Shown: piece by piece, positions 30,467 to 40,092 of the stretch
How the letters are laid out: every line of letters starts with the position of its first letter
Numbering within the stretch: position 1 is the stretch's first letter
Source: Pythium myriotylum
Taxonomy: Eukaryota > Oomycota > Peronosporomycetes > Pythiales > Pythiaceae
Direction: 5' to 3'
Assembly (NCBI GenBank): GCA_023091665.1
Contig: JALJCQ010000003.1
Span: 682,001 to 746,000 of the forward strand
Length of the DNA stretch: 64,000 nucleotides
The notes under the pieces: generated by a model
Seen by the model: only the letters and a program-made list of their open reading frames with translations
Told to the model about the DNA's origin: nothing
Database searches by the model: none
Translations under genes and position numbers: made by a program

Positions 30467-32665
30467 TCAGTCAGACAATGCTAATGAAGCTCGTTCGCGG
30501 TTCCAGTCGACCCACAACTCTCGCTGCACGCCATCGTTGAGTGTGAAGATGTTTCTCAATACCTCTGATGGCAGCTTTGCCATAACTGAATGCTCTTGAG
30601 CGGCGTGAACCACGCTCAGAAAAGCCAGGCGGCGCTTGCTTTGAGCCTCGTACCGGTGAGCGTCTCGAATGGCGTCATCCGACTCCAGTCCCAAAGCTGA
30701 GTACGTGAAACGCAAGCCTTCGTCGTAACCCTTCATCTTGGCCCTATTTGAGACTCCGAAGGTATCACACCAGTGGAAGTATCGAAGCGAAGTGCTCTCA
30801 CGCAAGAGGCTGCAAACGCTGTCCCTGCTCCCTTCAAAACTATCGATAAGCCGCAGTACTGCGAGTTCTCGAAACGCTGTCTCGAGTGCTCGCTTGCTTG
30901 GTCGCTGGAACGAACTCGCTTTTCTTTCGACGTCAAGTATTCTGTAACGGAATGGAAATGGCGCAATACAGAGCTCTTTCAAGTGCGGCAGGCTGTCAAC
31001 ATCGCCACGCGACCAAATCGTGCCGTCATGTTCCACACGTAGTATTTGTAGTCGTGGGCAGGAGAGGAGAACGCCTCGCAAACTCTGCTCGTCCAAGTAC
31101 CCGCAAGACATGACGTCCAAGTACGTGATGTTTGCTCCCACGAGACCAACAAAATCGAGTACCGTAGAGACTTGCTCAGGTGTTAGCGTTCCGGTGTCCC
31201 CAAAGTCAATCGAAAGAGACTCGAGCTCTGGTCCGTTCGGATCGCACACTTCGATATCACAAATGTCGGATGAGTGGACCCAACCAAGTCCGACACCGGG
31301 TACAATCAAGCGAGCCCAGTCGCCAGGAACAACTGTGCTATCGTCACAAAGTGCCACGTGTGAGTCGTGGTCTAGTTGCACCAACACAGACGCGGAGTCG
31401 GTTGGATCCTCTCGGACTTGTGCTCCGCGACGAAGTCGGGCTGTTCTGTACTTCGTTGACGTGCTCGAATTGATTCTGTCAACAGTGTGAAGATTGTTCC
31501 CGATCGACATGAGTCGCATGGCCGAGACGCAGTCTTGCGTGATCCCGTCCAAGGAGATTCGCAGGTGTCTCCACGAAGACGTTTTGGCCGACGGATGAAA
31601 CAGCGCGTACCCAAGCCACGCCCAATCAGCTCGTGAGTACGGCGGATAAGGTGCCGGCTCATACCGTGGTCCGAGGAAAGTGTGCCCAACAACTCGCGGA
31701 GGTGGCAACGTCAGCGATATTGTCTTCACGTGGGTTGCATGCGGAAGAGCCGAACACGCACATTCTAAGACTCGGTCGCCTAGAAGGTCGCGAGTCAATT
31801 GGACCTCGGAGTAGTACTTCTGCTCGGCTGTGGGTGGTTGGATCCCCATGAGAACGCGAACATCCGCCGTCACTGGTGCTGAGTCTTCAGGAAGCGGTAC
31901 TCTGATGACACTGGAGACCTTTGCAACAGCCTCAAACTTGGGCCAATACGCGACAATATCTCCCTCATATGGAGGATTTTGTGTCGTGAGTGCTGTGCAG
32001 ACAGCATCGAGCTGGCTTTCGGGAACGCTGACCTGGATTGCCCGTTCAAGCCGATCAGGGAGAAGAAAAGGATGGAGTTTCTTGAAAATTGCCTTCAACT
32101 TTGCCTCATCAACACCATTTTCTGCCCACGGATGCACGTCGCTGATGATTTGCGATGTCAATTGACTGTCGAAGCGGACGCGTGGGAACTCGCAGCCCGG
32201 TAAGTCGAAGAATCGGATCGCGTCAGTGATCTCAACCACGGATTTGACCTTGCGGTCTGCGATCCGAGGAAAATGCTCGGGCTGGCGAACTAATTCTGCG
32301 AACACACGCTTCCAGAAGCGAGGGTTCTCGCGACCACTGTATCCGGCGCAACAAGAGAGCCAGAACCATACCACCGTCGCAAACCAACACGAGTCTCCTC
32401 TATTCCGTCGATTGCGTGTAAACATGACCCACGCGTAACTCTCGACGATAGATCTGTTGTCCGGGTCGGATTCAGTTTCGAGTTGTACAGGAAAACCCCA
32501 CGGACTCTGGCATGCAAGACTCGAGCTCCAGGCCATTGCGATCGTCCAGGCTACACTCTCCGTGAGAACAGTCTCGTCGAAACTGAGATGAAGACCATTT
32601 TCAATGAGGGTTTCCGTCTCCTCCGTCTCCTCCATCTTCTCCGACTTCGATGAACTCGCTCCCAT
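30467..32665 (-). CDS. F-box/LRR-like protein with SH3-like segment, 732 aa
   Basis: Single exon; start taken at ATG 32665 (MGASSSK), as the five codons before it begin with GTG. The protein has a Trp-rich N-terminal region (A-W-T-I-A-M-A-W, E-N-P-R-F-W-K-R-V-F), a middle with loosely Leu-periodic segments, and an insert reading V-R-E-D-P-T-D-S-A-S-V-L-V-Q-L then W-A-R-L-I-V-P-G-V-G-L-G-W-V, which resembles a small SH3b-type barrel. Near the C-terminus L-P-S-E-V-L-R-N-I-F looks like the start of an F-box. Leu-rich segments include L-E-S-L-S-I-D-F and L-P-H-L-K-E-L-C-I. The family is not one I can name; it may belong to the same broad LRR group as the 57393-59312 gene. Confidence 0.6.
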   Translation of the reverse strand: MGASSSKSEKMEETEETETLIENGLHLSFDETVLTESVAWTIAMAWSSSLACQSPWGFPVQLETESDPDNRSIVESYAWVMFTRNRRNRGDSCWFATVVWFWLSCCAGYSGRENPRFWKRVFAELVRQPEHFPRIADRKVKSVVEITDAIRFFDLPGCEFPRVRFDSQLTSQIISDVHPWAENGVDEAKLKAIFKKLHPFLLPDRLERAIQVSVPESQLDAVCTALTTQNPPYEGDIVAYWPKFEAVAKVSSVIRVPLPEDSAPVTADVRVLMGIQPPTAEQKYYSEVQLTRDLLGDRVLECACSALPHATHVKTISLTLPPPRVVGHTFLGPRYEPAPYPPYSRADWAWLGYALFHPSAKTSSWRHLRISLDGITQDCVSAMRLMSIGNNLHTVDRINSSTSTKYRTARLRRGAQVREDPTDSASVLVQLDHDSHVALCDDSTVVPGDWARLIVPGVGLGWVHSSDICDIEVCDPNGPELESLSIDFGDTGTLTPEQVSTVLDFVGLVGANITYLDVMSCGYLDEQSLRGVLLSCPRLQILRVEHDGTIWSRGDVDSLPHLKELCIAPFPFRYRILDVERKASSFQRPSKRALETAFRELAVLRLIDSFEGSRDSVCSLLRESTSLRYFHWCDTFGVSNRAKMKGYDEGLRFTYSALGLESDDAIRDAHRYEAQSKRRLAFLSVVHAAQEHSVMAKLPSEVLRNIFTLNDGVQRELWVDWNRERASLALSD

Positions 32666-32846
32666 GCTGTGATGTTTCACTCAGTAGACAGCTTGGAAAG
32701 TGAGCGTGACCTCATCTCGACTTGCGGGGTCTGAGAGATATGAGCGGCTCAACTAAGTACGATAAATCAGTTCCCTGATATTTCTCTCGATAGACCAGTT
32801 TCTTGAGATCTCGCAACTATTCTCTCTCTATCTCTCTCTCTTGCAA

Positions 32847-33200
32847 TGAATAACAGCTCTTCTCACGATACATCGGTCCAGGAGGATGCCTGGGCCTTCG
32901 CGACGGCCTGGAGCAATCAAATTCACACTCTCCACGTCGTCATCACTGTCCGCATTGACGTCTCCCGGCAAGAGGGTGGAGCCCATAAAGTGGATCGCTT
33001 TCGTGTTTCCAGTCAACTGCTCTACACTTCGCAAGAAAGGAGTTGATATCACCCGAGACACCTTGCTTGAGTTGTTTGCGCTATTGCGTTGCTCGGGTTT
33101 CGCGGAGACGAAAATTCGAGGTTCTGGCGCAGAGTCCTAGGGTCAGTTGCAGAGAGCGATCCAGTTTTGGTGATCTCCAAGCACACGTTTTTGCAGGCAC
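32847..33200 (+). pseudogene. Frameshifted partial copy of the F-box-like family, inverted
   Basis: On the plus strand, translations in successive frames recall the N-terminus of the adjacent minus-strand protein: D-A-W-A-F-A-T-A-W-S near 32887 against V-A-W-T-I-A-M-A-W-S, then E-N-S-R-F-W-R-R-V-L near 33107 against E-N-P-R-F-W-K-R-V-F. The matching pieces lie in different frames and no full-length frame exists. It therefore looks like a decayed paralogue head-to-head with the intact gene. Similarity is modest, so the assignment is tentative. Confidence 0.45.
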
Positions 33201-33227
33201 GAGCAGCTTTCAGGTCCCTGGGATATT

Positions 33228-33350
33228 CTAGTTACTGGCGACGCCGACGGAACAGTCAAGGTGTTGGACAAGCGCAAGTCGTTCAAGACTCTGTTCAACT
33301 TCACCGAGCACATGGACTTTGGCGGGGTGATCGTCTACGAGATGAACTGA
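33228..33350 (+). pseudogene. Truncated 3' fragment of the WD40 gene
   Basis: The fragment reads D-I-L-V-T-G-D-A-D-G-T-V-K-V-L-D-K-R-K-S-F and joins directly to G-G-V-I-V-Y-E-M-N followed by TGA. It corresponds to codons near 29909-30000 and 30172-30202 of the WD40 gene, with the 171 bp between missing. The 5' 30 bp is clearly diverged (about 70 percent by eye) while the rest is nearly identical. No start or upstream repeats exist, so it is not a functional gene. Confidence 0.75.
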
Positions 33351-33393
33351 AGTAGCTGGATCAGAGGTAAAACAACACTTGCATTTAGCATAT

Positions 33394-33989
33394 CTAATCA
33401 TCGAGCGAGAGTTCGTCGACAGACACAGTCGGCTTGGGCTTGGCATAAGTGGGTTGAACAGCCTCAGCTTCTTTTGTCTCGCCGTCCTGCTGAGCGTACG
33501 TTGGCACACTCATGATCGTTGACACAATAGGCATGGCCGTGGGCTTGATGATCTTATCCACGCGGCTCTTGGTGATCTTGATGGAAGGCGTGACCCACGT
33601 GCCGCACGAGCACTGCGAGCCGGCCCAGTCGAAGGAGCCCACGCGCGACTGGCACTTCTCGTTCGGGCACTTGAGCTTGCCTTCGGCGAGCGAGTCCTCG
33701 TCCATCCACGGCAGCTGCTCCTCGAGGAAGAAAGACGCGCAGCCGTCTACGAAGAGCACGCCGTTCTTGGTCTGCGACTGCATGGTCTTGGCGTCCTTGA
33801 TGAGCTAGTGAGCAGGTCCAGTCGCCGTTAGCAAAGAAATTCGTCACAACGGCCGGGTGCAACGAGACTCACGCGGCGCGCAGAGATCTGGTGGCGCTCC
33901 GGGACGTGGTCCATGAGGTCGGCGCTCGTGAAGAGCACGCGGCGGCAGTGCTTGCACGCATAGCGGTCGACGTCGGCGGCCTCGGCCAT
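33394..33989 (-). CDS. YVH1/DUSP12-type zinc-binding protein lacking the phosphatase domain
   Basis: Two exons, 33873-33989 and 33394-33804, join in phase 0 to 175 aa. The order is Y-A-C-K-H-C-R-R-V-L-F near residue 10, then C-A-S-F-F-L-E-E near 60, L-K-C-P-N-E-K-C-x-S-R-V-G-S-F-D-W, and Q-C-S-C-G-T-W-V-T-P-S with I-K-I-T-K-S-R-V-D. These are the zinc ligands of the DUSP12/YVH1 C-terminal domain. The dual-specificity phosphatase half (HCxxGxSR) is absent, and the start ATG sits immediately before the zinc domain, so no room is left for it. In yeast the zinc domain alone supports the ribosome-assembly role of Yvh1 (Mrt4 release); the same role is plausible here. Confidence 0.8.
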
Positions 33990-34165
33990 TCTTCCGGGTT
34001 GGGTTTGACTGGCGCGATGCAGCGCCCTCTCCAACCAGTTGTCGACCGCAGAATTGACTTCGAGAGGTTTTCAAAATGGGTTCAGTACCGCATTAGAGTG
34101 ACATTGTTGGGGGCAAGTTGAGCTGGTGGTCTTCATGGAGATCTCTATCCGCCACAGGACCTTGC

Positions 34166-35464
34166 TCACACGTACGCGATGGATGCAGTCGCCTCAGAGG
34201 CTTCTTGCTGATCCTCTGCGCTTTCGCTGCGACGAACTATGAGTCGCTGGAATGCGTTCTCAAACCGGTTGATGTGCAGCTCAGTCGCGCTCAGCACGAC
34301 GTTGGTGAACTCACCGATTGCGAGCTGCGCGCGCACGCCGGCGTCTGCAACGTCGCCTTCCATCAACAACGGTACAGTATGACCACACGTTTGCGCGACT
34401 GCGGTTCCTGGCGTGCAATTTGGTACTCCCTTGGGCACTTTGGTCGTAACCGTCCAGCCAGTCTCATCCGTGAGAGCTTGCAAGGATGTGTCGGTGTCAT
34501 CGTGCGCCGAGCTATAGCACATGCGCCAGATGATCACGGTTCTGTCTTTCTCGACAAATTGCTTGGCAACGAATGACGTCACGAGGTCTTTCAACGCCCC
34601 ATGTCGAGTCTGGCCAGTCGACTTGTACCTGGCGGCGACCATCTCGCCTTTGTTGCATGGCACGACCTTGGATCCGTTTGCGCACACCTGACGCGTTGCT
34701 TCCCACATTGCATGACACGTCCATTCGTAGGAATAGTCCCGACTGGCAGTTTCGAGTAGTTCGATGTACATTTGATCTGACTCTCGCGCCTTGCGGGTCT
34801 TCAGATTGATCACAAAGACGCGGTCTTGAGGAATACTCTCCCACTCTGGTGCTGGAATCATGCTCCCAAGAACTGCGTATGCGTGGTCGATGTCGCTCTG
34901 GAACTGGGCTACGACAGTGTCGAACGATGATGAGATGAGAGTCGGCGGGAGCGGCGTGGGGGCATCATGCGTGGACGCTGACATGGCTCGCTTGCTCAAG
35001 TACTCCGACAGCTCTTTCGCAACGTGCAGCTGCGCCTCTAGCGACTGCCTCAAGATGCAGTTCTCTTGCTCGGCCCTCGTGCGCTTGAGTCGCTCGTTGT
35101 CGACCGCATTTCGCCACTCGGTCGAACGCGCCAACTGTGCGTGGTCGGTATCTGTATCTGGCCGACACGCTCGCTTCCGGGATCGAACACTCTCTAGCTT
35201 TTCCTCGAGCTCTCTGGAATACTCGCGCAAGAACGCGAGCTCTCGTTTCAGCCGCTCGCGCGCGCAATTGCGGGTGGGTTTGTGCGGCGGACTCGTCAAC
35301 GCGACCGCTCTTGCGTCCTCCGCTGGCTCGTTTCCAGCGCTTTCTTCGCTCACATGTTGGTGCTGAGGCCGTGCGGCGTCGGCGTCGGCGACGGGCGTGA
35401 CCAGGAGATCGAGGAGAAGGGCGTCGTCGAGGCCCAGGCCGAGCAGCTCCGCGCCTGCGTCCAT
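34166..35464 (-). CDS. M96 mating-specific-protein-like factor with bZIP-like coil, 432 aa
   Basis: Start at ATG 35464 (MDAGAELLG); the longer frame upstream is the promoter. After an acidic N-terminus comes R-N-C-A-R-E-R-L-K-R-E-L-A-F-L-R with a following coiled coil, L-E-E-K-L-E-S-V, then W-R-N-A-V-D-N-E-R-L-K-R-T-R-A-E-Q-E-N-C-I-L-R, the layout of the M96 mating-specific-like family abundant in Phytophthora. The C-terminal half has strands resembling a START-like domain (V-F-V-I-N-L-K-T-R-K-A, E-K-D-R-T-V-I-I-W-R). M96 was described as induced in mating; the role of this member is not known. The upstream region carries a TTTGAGTC array. Confidence 0.55.
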   Translation of the reverse strand: MDAGAELLGLGLDDALLLDLLVTPVADADAARPQHQHVSEESAGNEPAEDARAVALTSPPHKPTRNCARERLKRELAFLREYSRELEEKLESVRSRKRACRPDTDTDHAQLARSTEWRNAVDNERLKRTRAEQENCILRQSLEAQLHVAKELSEYLSKRAMSASTHDAPTPLPPTLISSSFDTVVAQFQSDIDHAYAVLGSMIPAPEWESIPQDRVFVINLKTRKARESDQMYIELLETASRDYSYEWTCHAMWEATRQVCANGSKVVPCNKGEMVAARYKSTGQTRHGALKDLVTSFVAKQFVEKDRTVIIWRMCYSSAHDDTDTSLQALTDETGWTVTTKVPKGVPNCTPGTAVAQTCGHTVPLLMEGDVADAGVRAQLAIGEFTNVVLSATELHINRFENAFQRLIVRRSESAEDQQEASEATASIAYV

Positions 35465-35625
35465 GAGGCGAAATCGTTTGATGAGCGACAATGATGAGGC
35501 TGACGCGCGAACGTCACATGAAGCAGAAGTCAGAAGTGTGCATAAATGGGAAATATGCTGGTTCTGAGTGCCGTACTTGAGCAGCTTCTGGCTTGAGTGT
35601 CGTTCTTTTGAGTGTGTTGGATTTC

Positions 35626-35688
35626 TTTGAGTCATTTTCATGAGCGTTTGAGTCGTTCGTATGATCATTTGAGTCGGTTATATGACAC
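35626..35688 (+). promoter_or_regulatory. Three 21 bp TTTGAGTC units upstream of the M96-like gene
   Basis: TTTGAGTC begins at exactly 35626, 35647 and 35668, each unit 21 bp and often continuing as xTTxxxATGA. TGAGTC is a bZIP (AP-1/GCN4-like) half site, and 21 bp is two helical turns. The array lies 160-225 bp before the M96-like start. Related units reappear in the same orientation at 40402, 40422 and 40443, on the far side of the palindrome. Confidence 0.5.
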
Positions 35689-35991
35689 TTCATGCGTTGG
35701 AAGGGAAGGGAAACATGAAGCCATGTTGAACGAAAATGAAAAACGAAATGCATTGAACCATTGACACATGCAGCACGCAGTGGGGACTTGACGTGATGTG
35801 ACTTGGCAAAGACCTATACGCTAGACAGACAACAACAACAACAAGCGGGAGGGACGCCCGATCGGATCCCTAGAGAACGAAACGAGTCAGAGGCGGAGGT
35901 GGAGGCGGCGTGGCTCCGCTGGGCCTCGTCTCGAGCGATGCCAAACGCGGCCTGCTCACACGAGAGAAAGAAAAAGTGAGAGACAGGCGCG

Positions 35992-37462
35992 TTAGACGGC
36001 GCGAGGCTCAGGCACGGCGGCCTCGGCGTCGGTCTCGTCGGTCTCGTCCACGGGCGCCTTCCACTGCTTGAACAGCGCGATCCTCGTCGGATACAGCGTC
36101 AAGACGCCCGAGGGAAGCGCGAGCACCTCCTCCGCGAACGCGTTGGGCGCCTTGCGCTTGGACACGCCCGCGAAGAGACGGTGGACGCTCACGCCGAGCA
36201 TGGAGCGGCGCGCGATGTCCACCACGGACACGTTCAGGCAGCGCTCGGCCAGTTTGAGCTGCGCCTCACTGATGTAGCGGATGCGGCTGGCCAGGGGCTT
36301 GTTCTCGCCCTCCACCTCCACGTCCACCGTGAAGACCTGCGGGAAGGCGCGCTTCCCGCTGACCTCTCGGAGCTGCTGCTGCATGAGCTTGTCGTGCATG
36401 TCGATGGTCGTGGCCACGTCCATCTCGACGAAGAGGAGGTCCATGTCATCAAGCAGGTCGCGCACGCGGTTGACTTCGGCGCGCTGGTACACGTTGCCGC
36501 ACATGGAGGAGAAGAGCAGGATGCAGATCTGTCGTGGGGGAAAGAGGCAAAGTGCGTCAGTTGGTTCGTGTGGGGTTCCATGGAAGGAAAGCGGCGGCGA
36601 TGGTGCGTCGTGTACATACCTTTGGGGTTTCGTCGTCGTAGTTTTCTGTGAAGCGGATGGTGTGATCGCAGCCATCGAAGCCGCTGGAAGCTTTGAAGCC
36701 ATCGGGCGTCGCGGCCAGGAAGACGCCAGCGGAAAGGGTGGCGTCAGTGGCAGTCACGTCCGCGGTCGCGATCGTGGTCGTGATCACGGCGACGCGAAGA
36801 AGTCGGAGAATCGCCAGCACGACGAGCGGCAGCACGCCGAGGACGAGGAGGGCGAGCCATTTCATGAAGCCGATGACGTCCATGGTTGCGGTCGCGGCGG
36901 CGCGAAGAAGTCGGAGAATCGCCAGCACGACGAGCGGCAGCACGCCGAGGACGAGGAGGGCGAGCCATTTCATGAAGCCGATGACGTCCATGGTTGCGGT
37001 CGCGGCGGCGCGAAGAAGGCGAAGAATCGCCAGCACGACGAGCGGCAGCACGCCGAGGACGAGGAGGGCGAGCCAGTTGATGATGGCGGCCAAGAAGAGC
37101 ACGGCAGCGACGTCGAAGTCGGGCAGACTGGCCGCATGCGCATGATCGCGTCCGAAGGCAGCGGCGGCGGAGGTGAGAACGGCGATGCCGTCGGTCGAGA
37201 CGGAGTGGGAGTCAGAGTGGGAGTCGCTGTCGCAGTCGCTGTCGCCATCCGTGTCGTTGGCGGTGGTGGTGTCTGCGTCCGTGTCCGATTCGGTCTCGGA
37301 GTGGACGGAGATGCGTGGCGTGGGGGCGTCGTGGAGCTTGGGCGTCGTGGGGAGTTCCCACAAGGCGCGGAGCTGAGCGACGGTGCGGGTGGCGCCGGTG
37401 GCGGTGGCGGTGGCGGTGGTCGCGGCGGCCGAGGAAGAGAGCGTGAGCTTGAGGTCGCACAT
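35992..37462 (-). CDS. Membrane-anchored SH3BGRL/glutaredoxin-fold protein, left copy, 2 exons
   Basis: Exons 36620-37462 and 35992-36528 join in phase 0 to 459 aa, starting at MCDLKLTLS. Residues 50-110 are acidic (repeated D-S/D-T). Then come three 36-residue units of N/K-W-L-A-L-L-V-L-G-V-L-P-L-V-V-L-A-I-L-R-L-L-R, each a membrane helix. Exon 2 opens with I-C-I-L-L-F-S-S-M-C-G-N-V and continues with V-R-D-L-L-D-D-M-D-L-L-F-V-E-M-D-V, the pattern of a thioredoxin-fold SH3BGRL-like domain; a glutaredoxin CPYC-type site is absent, with a lone Cys instead. Identical in sequence to the gene in the right arm. Function beyond the fold is unknown. Confidence 0.65.
36787..37075 (-). repeat. 108 bp tandem repeat (left arm), about 2.7 units
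   Basis: Mirror of the 39009-39297 repeat. Each unit encodes one hydrophobic helix plus the linker R-A-A-A-T-A-T-M-D-V-I-G-F-M-K. Confidence 0.9.
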
Positions 37463-37915
37463 GGTGGTTCGCAGAGGAGCGTTGGTGCGGAGGGAAGCAG
37501 AGGCGAGGGAACGCGAGGCGAGGCGTGGGGGGTGGCGGTGCTTTGCGTTGCGAGGCAAGTTGGAGAATGACGGGCAGCAGCAGGGGGAGGAGGCAGCGGA
37601 TCCGTGTAGCTCCCAGCTTGTAGCTTGTAGCTTGTAGCTCGTAGCGTGTAGCTTGGATCTTGTATCTTGGCGGACTTGATGGGTAGCGAGAGAGACCCGT
37701 GGGGCTTTTTTGGTGGGGGGCGGGGCATCCTTACGGGACGAGGCACGCAATAGACGGTGTGGCTCGGTTGAGTGCTGTGGCTTTGGCTCGGTCGGTCGGT
37801 CGACAGAGACTCGTGAGAGACGTGTGAAGAGTAGGCGAGGCCCCCCTCGTCAGTTGAAGTGCTCGGAGAATACCGGTGTGGAGTGAGGTGTTCCATCTTG
37901 GCTGGTTGTGGACTG

Positions 37916-38168
37916 CCATCGGCCCTCTGTGGCGACGTCTTGTCGCAAGATGGACGCAAGCAGCCAAAGTGGAATCGTGGCAAATGGGTGCATCTCTCTG
38001 TGGAGCCACACGATGCCACGGACCACTGCATTGGATTGGGCGGGTCCGCGGCATGGCGAAGGCTCACTGGCTGTTCAAGTGTTCGAGAGAAAAACATCGA
38101 ATGCCAGCTGGCACGGGATCCGACCAACTGATCGGCCCTCGGGCCACACCGCATGGCCTTCGATATAC
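37916..38168. other. Unique spacer at the palindrome centre (253 bp)
   Basis: The only part between the arms without a mirror partner. No gene is visible. The word ATCGGCCCTC occurs near both edges in direct orientation. The two 5' flanks of the gene copies face each other across it, so it may serve as a shared promoter core. Confidence 0.8.
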
Positions 38169-38621
38169 CAGTCCACAACCAGCCAAGATGGAACACCTCA
38201 CTCCACACCGGTATTCTCCGAGCACTTCAACTGACGAGGGGGGCCTCGCCTACTCTTCACACGTCTCTCACGAGTCTCTGTCGACCGACCGACCGAGCCA
38301 AAGCCACAGCACTCAACCGAGCCACACCGTCTATTGCGTGCCTCGTCCCGTAAGGATGCCCCGCCCCCCACCAAAAAAGCCCCACGGGTCTCTCTCGCTA
38401 CCCATCAAGTCCGCCAAGATACAAGATCCAAGCTACACGCTACGAGCTACAAGCTACAAGCTACAAGCTGGGAGCTACACGGATCCGCTGCCTCCTCCCC
38501 CTGCTGCTGCCCGTCATTCTCCAACTTGCCTCGCAACGCAAAGCACCGCCACCCCCCACGCCTCGCCTCGCGTTCCCTCGCCTCTGCTTCCCTCCGCACC
38601 AACGCTCCTCTGCGAACCACC

Positions 38622-40092
38622 ATGTGCGACCTCAAGCTCACGCTCTCTTCCTCGGCCGCCGCGACCACCGCCACCGCCACCGCCACCGGCGCCACCCGCA
38701 CCGTCGCTCAGCTCCGCGCCTTGTGGGAACTCCCCACGACGCCCAAGCTCCACGACGCCCCCACGCCACGCATCTCCGTCCACTCCGAGACCGAATCGGA
38801 CACGGACGCAGACACCACCACCGCCAACGACACGGATGGCGACAGCGACTGCGACAGCGACTCCCACTCTGACTCCCACTCCGTCTCGACCGACGGCATC
38901 GCCGTTCTCACCTCCGCCGCCGCTGCCTTCGGACGCGATCATGCGCATGCGGCCAGTCTGCCCGACTTCGACGTCGCTGCCGTGCTCTTCTTGGCCGCCA
39001 TCATCAACTGGCTCGCCCTCCTCGTCCTCGGCGTGCTGCCGCTCGTCGTGCTGGCGATTCTTCGCCTTCTTCGCGCCGCCGCGACCGCAACCATGGACGT
39101 CATCGGCTTCATGAAATGGCTCGCCCTCCTCGTCCTCGGCGTGCTGCCGCTCGTCGTGCTGGCGATTCTCCGACTTCTTCGCGCCGCCGCGACCGCAACC
39201 ATGGACGTCATCGGCTTCATGAAATGGCTCGCCCTCCTCGTCCTCGGCGTGCTGCCGCTCGTCGTGCTGGCGATTCTCCGACTTCTTCGCGTCGCCGTGA
39301 TCACGACCACGATCGCGACCGCGGACGTGACTGCCACTGACGCCACCCTTTCCGCTGGCGTCTTCCTGGCCGCGACGCCCGATGGCTTCAAAGCTTCCAG
39401 CGGCTTCGATGGCTGCGATCACACCATCCGCTTCACAGAAAACTACGACGACGAAACCCCAAAGGTATGTACACGACGCACCATCGCCGCCGCTTTCCTT
39501 CCATGGAACCCCACACGAACCAACTGACGCACTTTGCCTCTTTCCCCCACGACAGATCTGCATCCTGCTCTTCTCCTCCATGTGCGGCAACGTGTACCAG
39601 CGCGCCGAAGTCAACCGCGTGCGCGACCTGCTTGATGACATGGACCTCCTCTTCGTCGAGATGGACGTGGCCACGACCATCGACATGCACGACAAGCTCA
39701 TGCAGCAGCAGCTCCGAGAGGTCAGCGGGAAGCGCGCCTTCCCGCAGGTCTTCACGGTGGACGTGGAGGTGGAGGGCGAGAACAAGCCCCTGGCCAGCCG
39801 CATCCGCTACATCAGTGAGGCGCAGCTCAAACTGGCCGAGCGCTGCCTGAACGTGTCCGTGGTGGACATCGCGCGCCGCTCCATGCTCGGCGTGAGCGTC
39901 CACCGTCTCTTCGCGGGCGTGTCCAAGCGCAAGGCGCCCAACGCGTTCGCGGAGGAGGTGCTCGCGCTTCCCTCGGGCGTCTTGACGCTGTATCCGACGA
40001 GGATCGCGCTGTTCAAGCAGTGGAAGGCGCCCGTGGACGAGACCGACGAGACCGACGCCGAGGCCGCCGTGCCTGAGCCTCGCGCCGTCTAA
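38622..40092 (+). CDS. Membrane-anchored SH3BGRL/glutaredoxin-fold protein, right copy, 2 exons
   Basis: Exons 38622-39464 and 39556-40092, 459 aa, the same protein as in the left arm. The intron is 91 nt, GTATGT...CGACAG. The two copies are divergent with 1159 bp between their starts. The long open frames on the opposite strand (for example 38514-39803 minus) are shadows of its GC-rich repetitive coding sequence. Confidence 0.65.
39009..39297 (+). repeat. 108 bp tandem repeat (right arm), about 2.7 units
   Basis: Unit starts (TGG of N/K-W-L-A-L-L) are at 39009, 39117 and 39225, exactly 108 bp apart. Units 2 and 3 are nearly identical; unit 1 differs in a few bases (ATTCTTCGCC against ATTCTCCGAC). 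Confidence 0.9.

Larger units (their letters stand above)
35700..37915 (+). repeat. Left arm of a 4.7 kb palindrome (2216 bp)
   Basis: Position x in this arm pairs with 76084 minus x in the right arm (38169-40384). The arm contains a full gene copy and its flanks. I found a single mismatch by eye, A at 35711 against the complement of C at 40373; the long translated frames in both arms are identical. The arm ends are sharp: 35699 and 37916 no longer pair. Confidence 0.95.

Noticed and set aside
36281..37570. 429-codon ORF on the plus strand of the left arm (and its mirror 38514-39803)
   Set aside because: Antisense to the two-exon thioredoxin-fold gene; Gly/Arg/Glu-biased and explained by the GC-rich 108 bp repeats.
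36970..38208. 412-codon Pro/Ser/Thr-rich ORF crossing the left arm (mirror 37876-39114)
   Set aside because: A shadow frame whose start lies in the spacer; no domain and strong codon bias artefacts.
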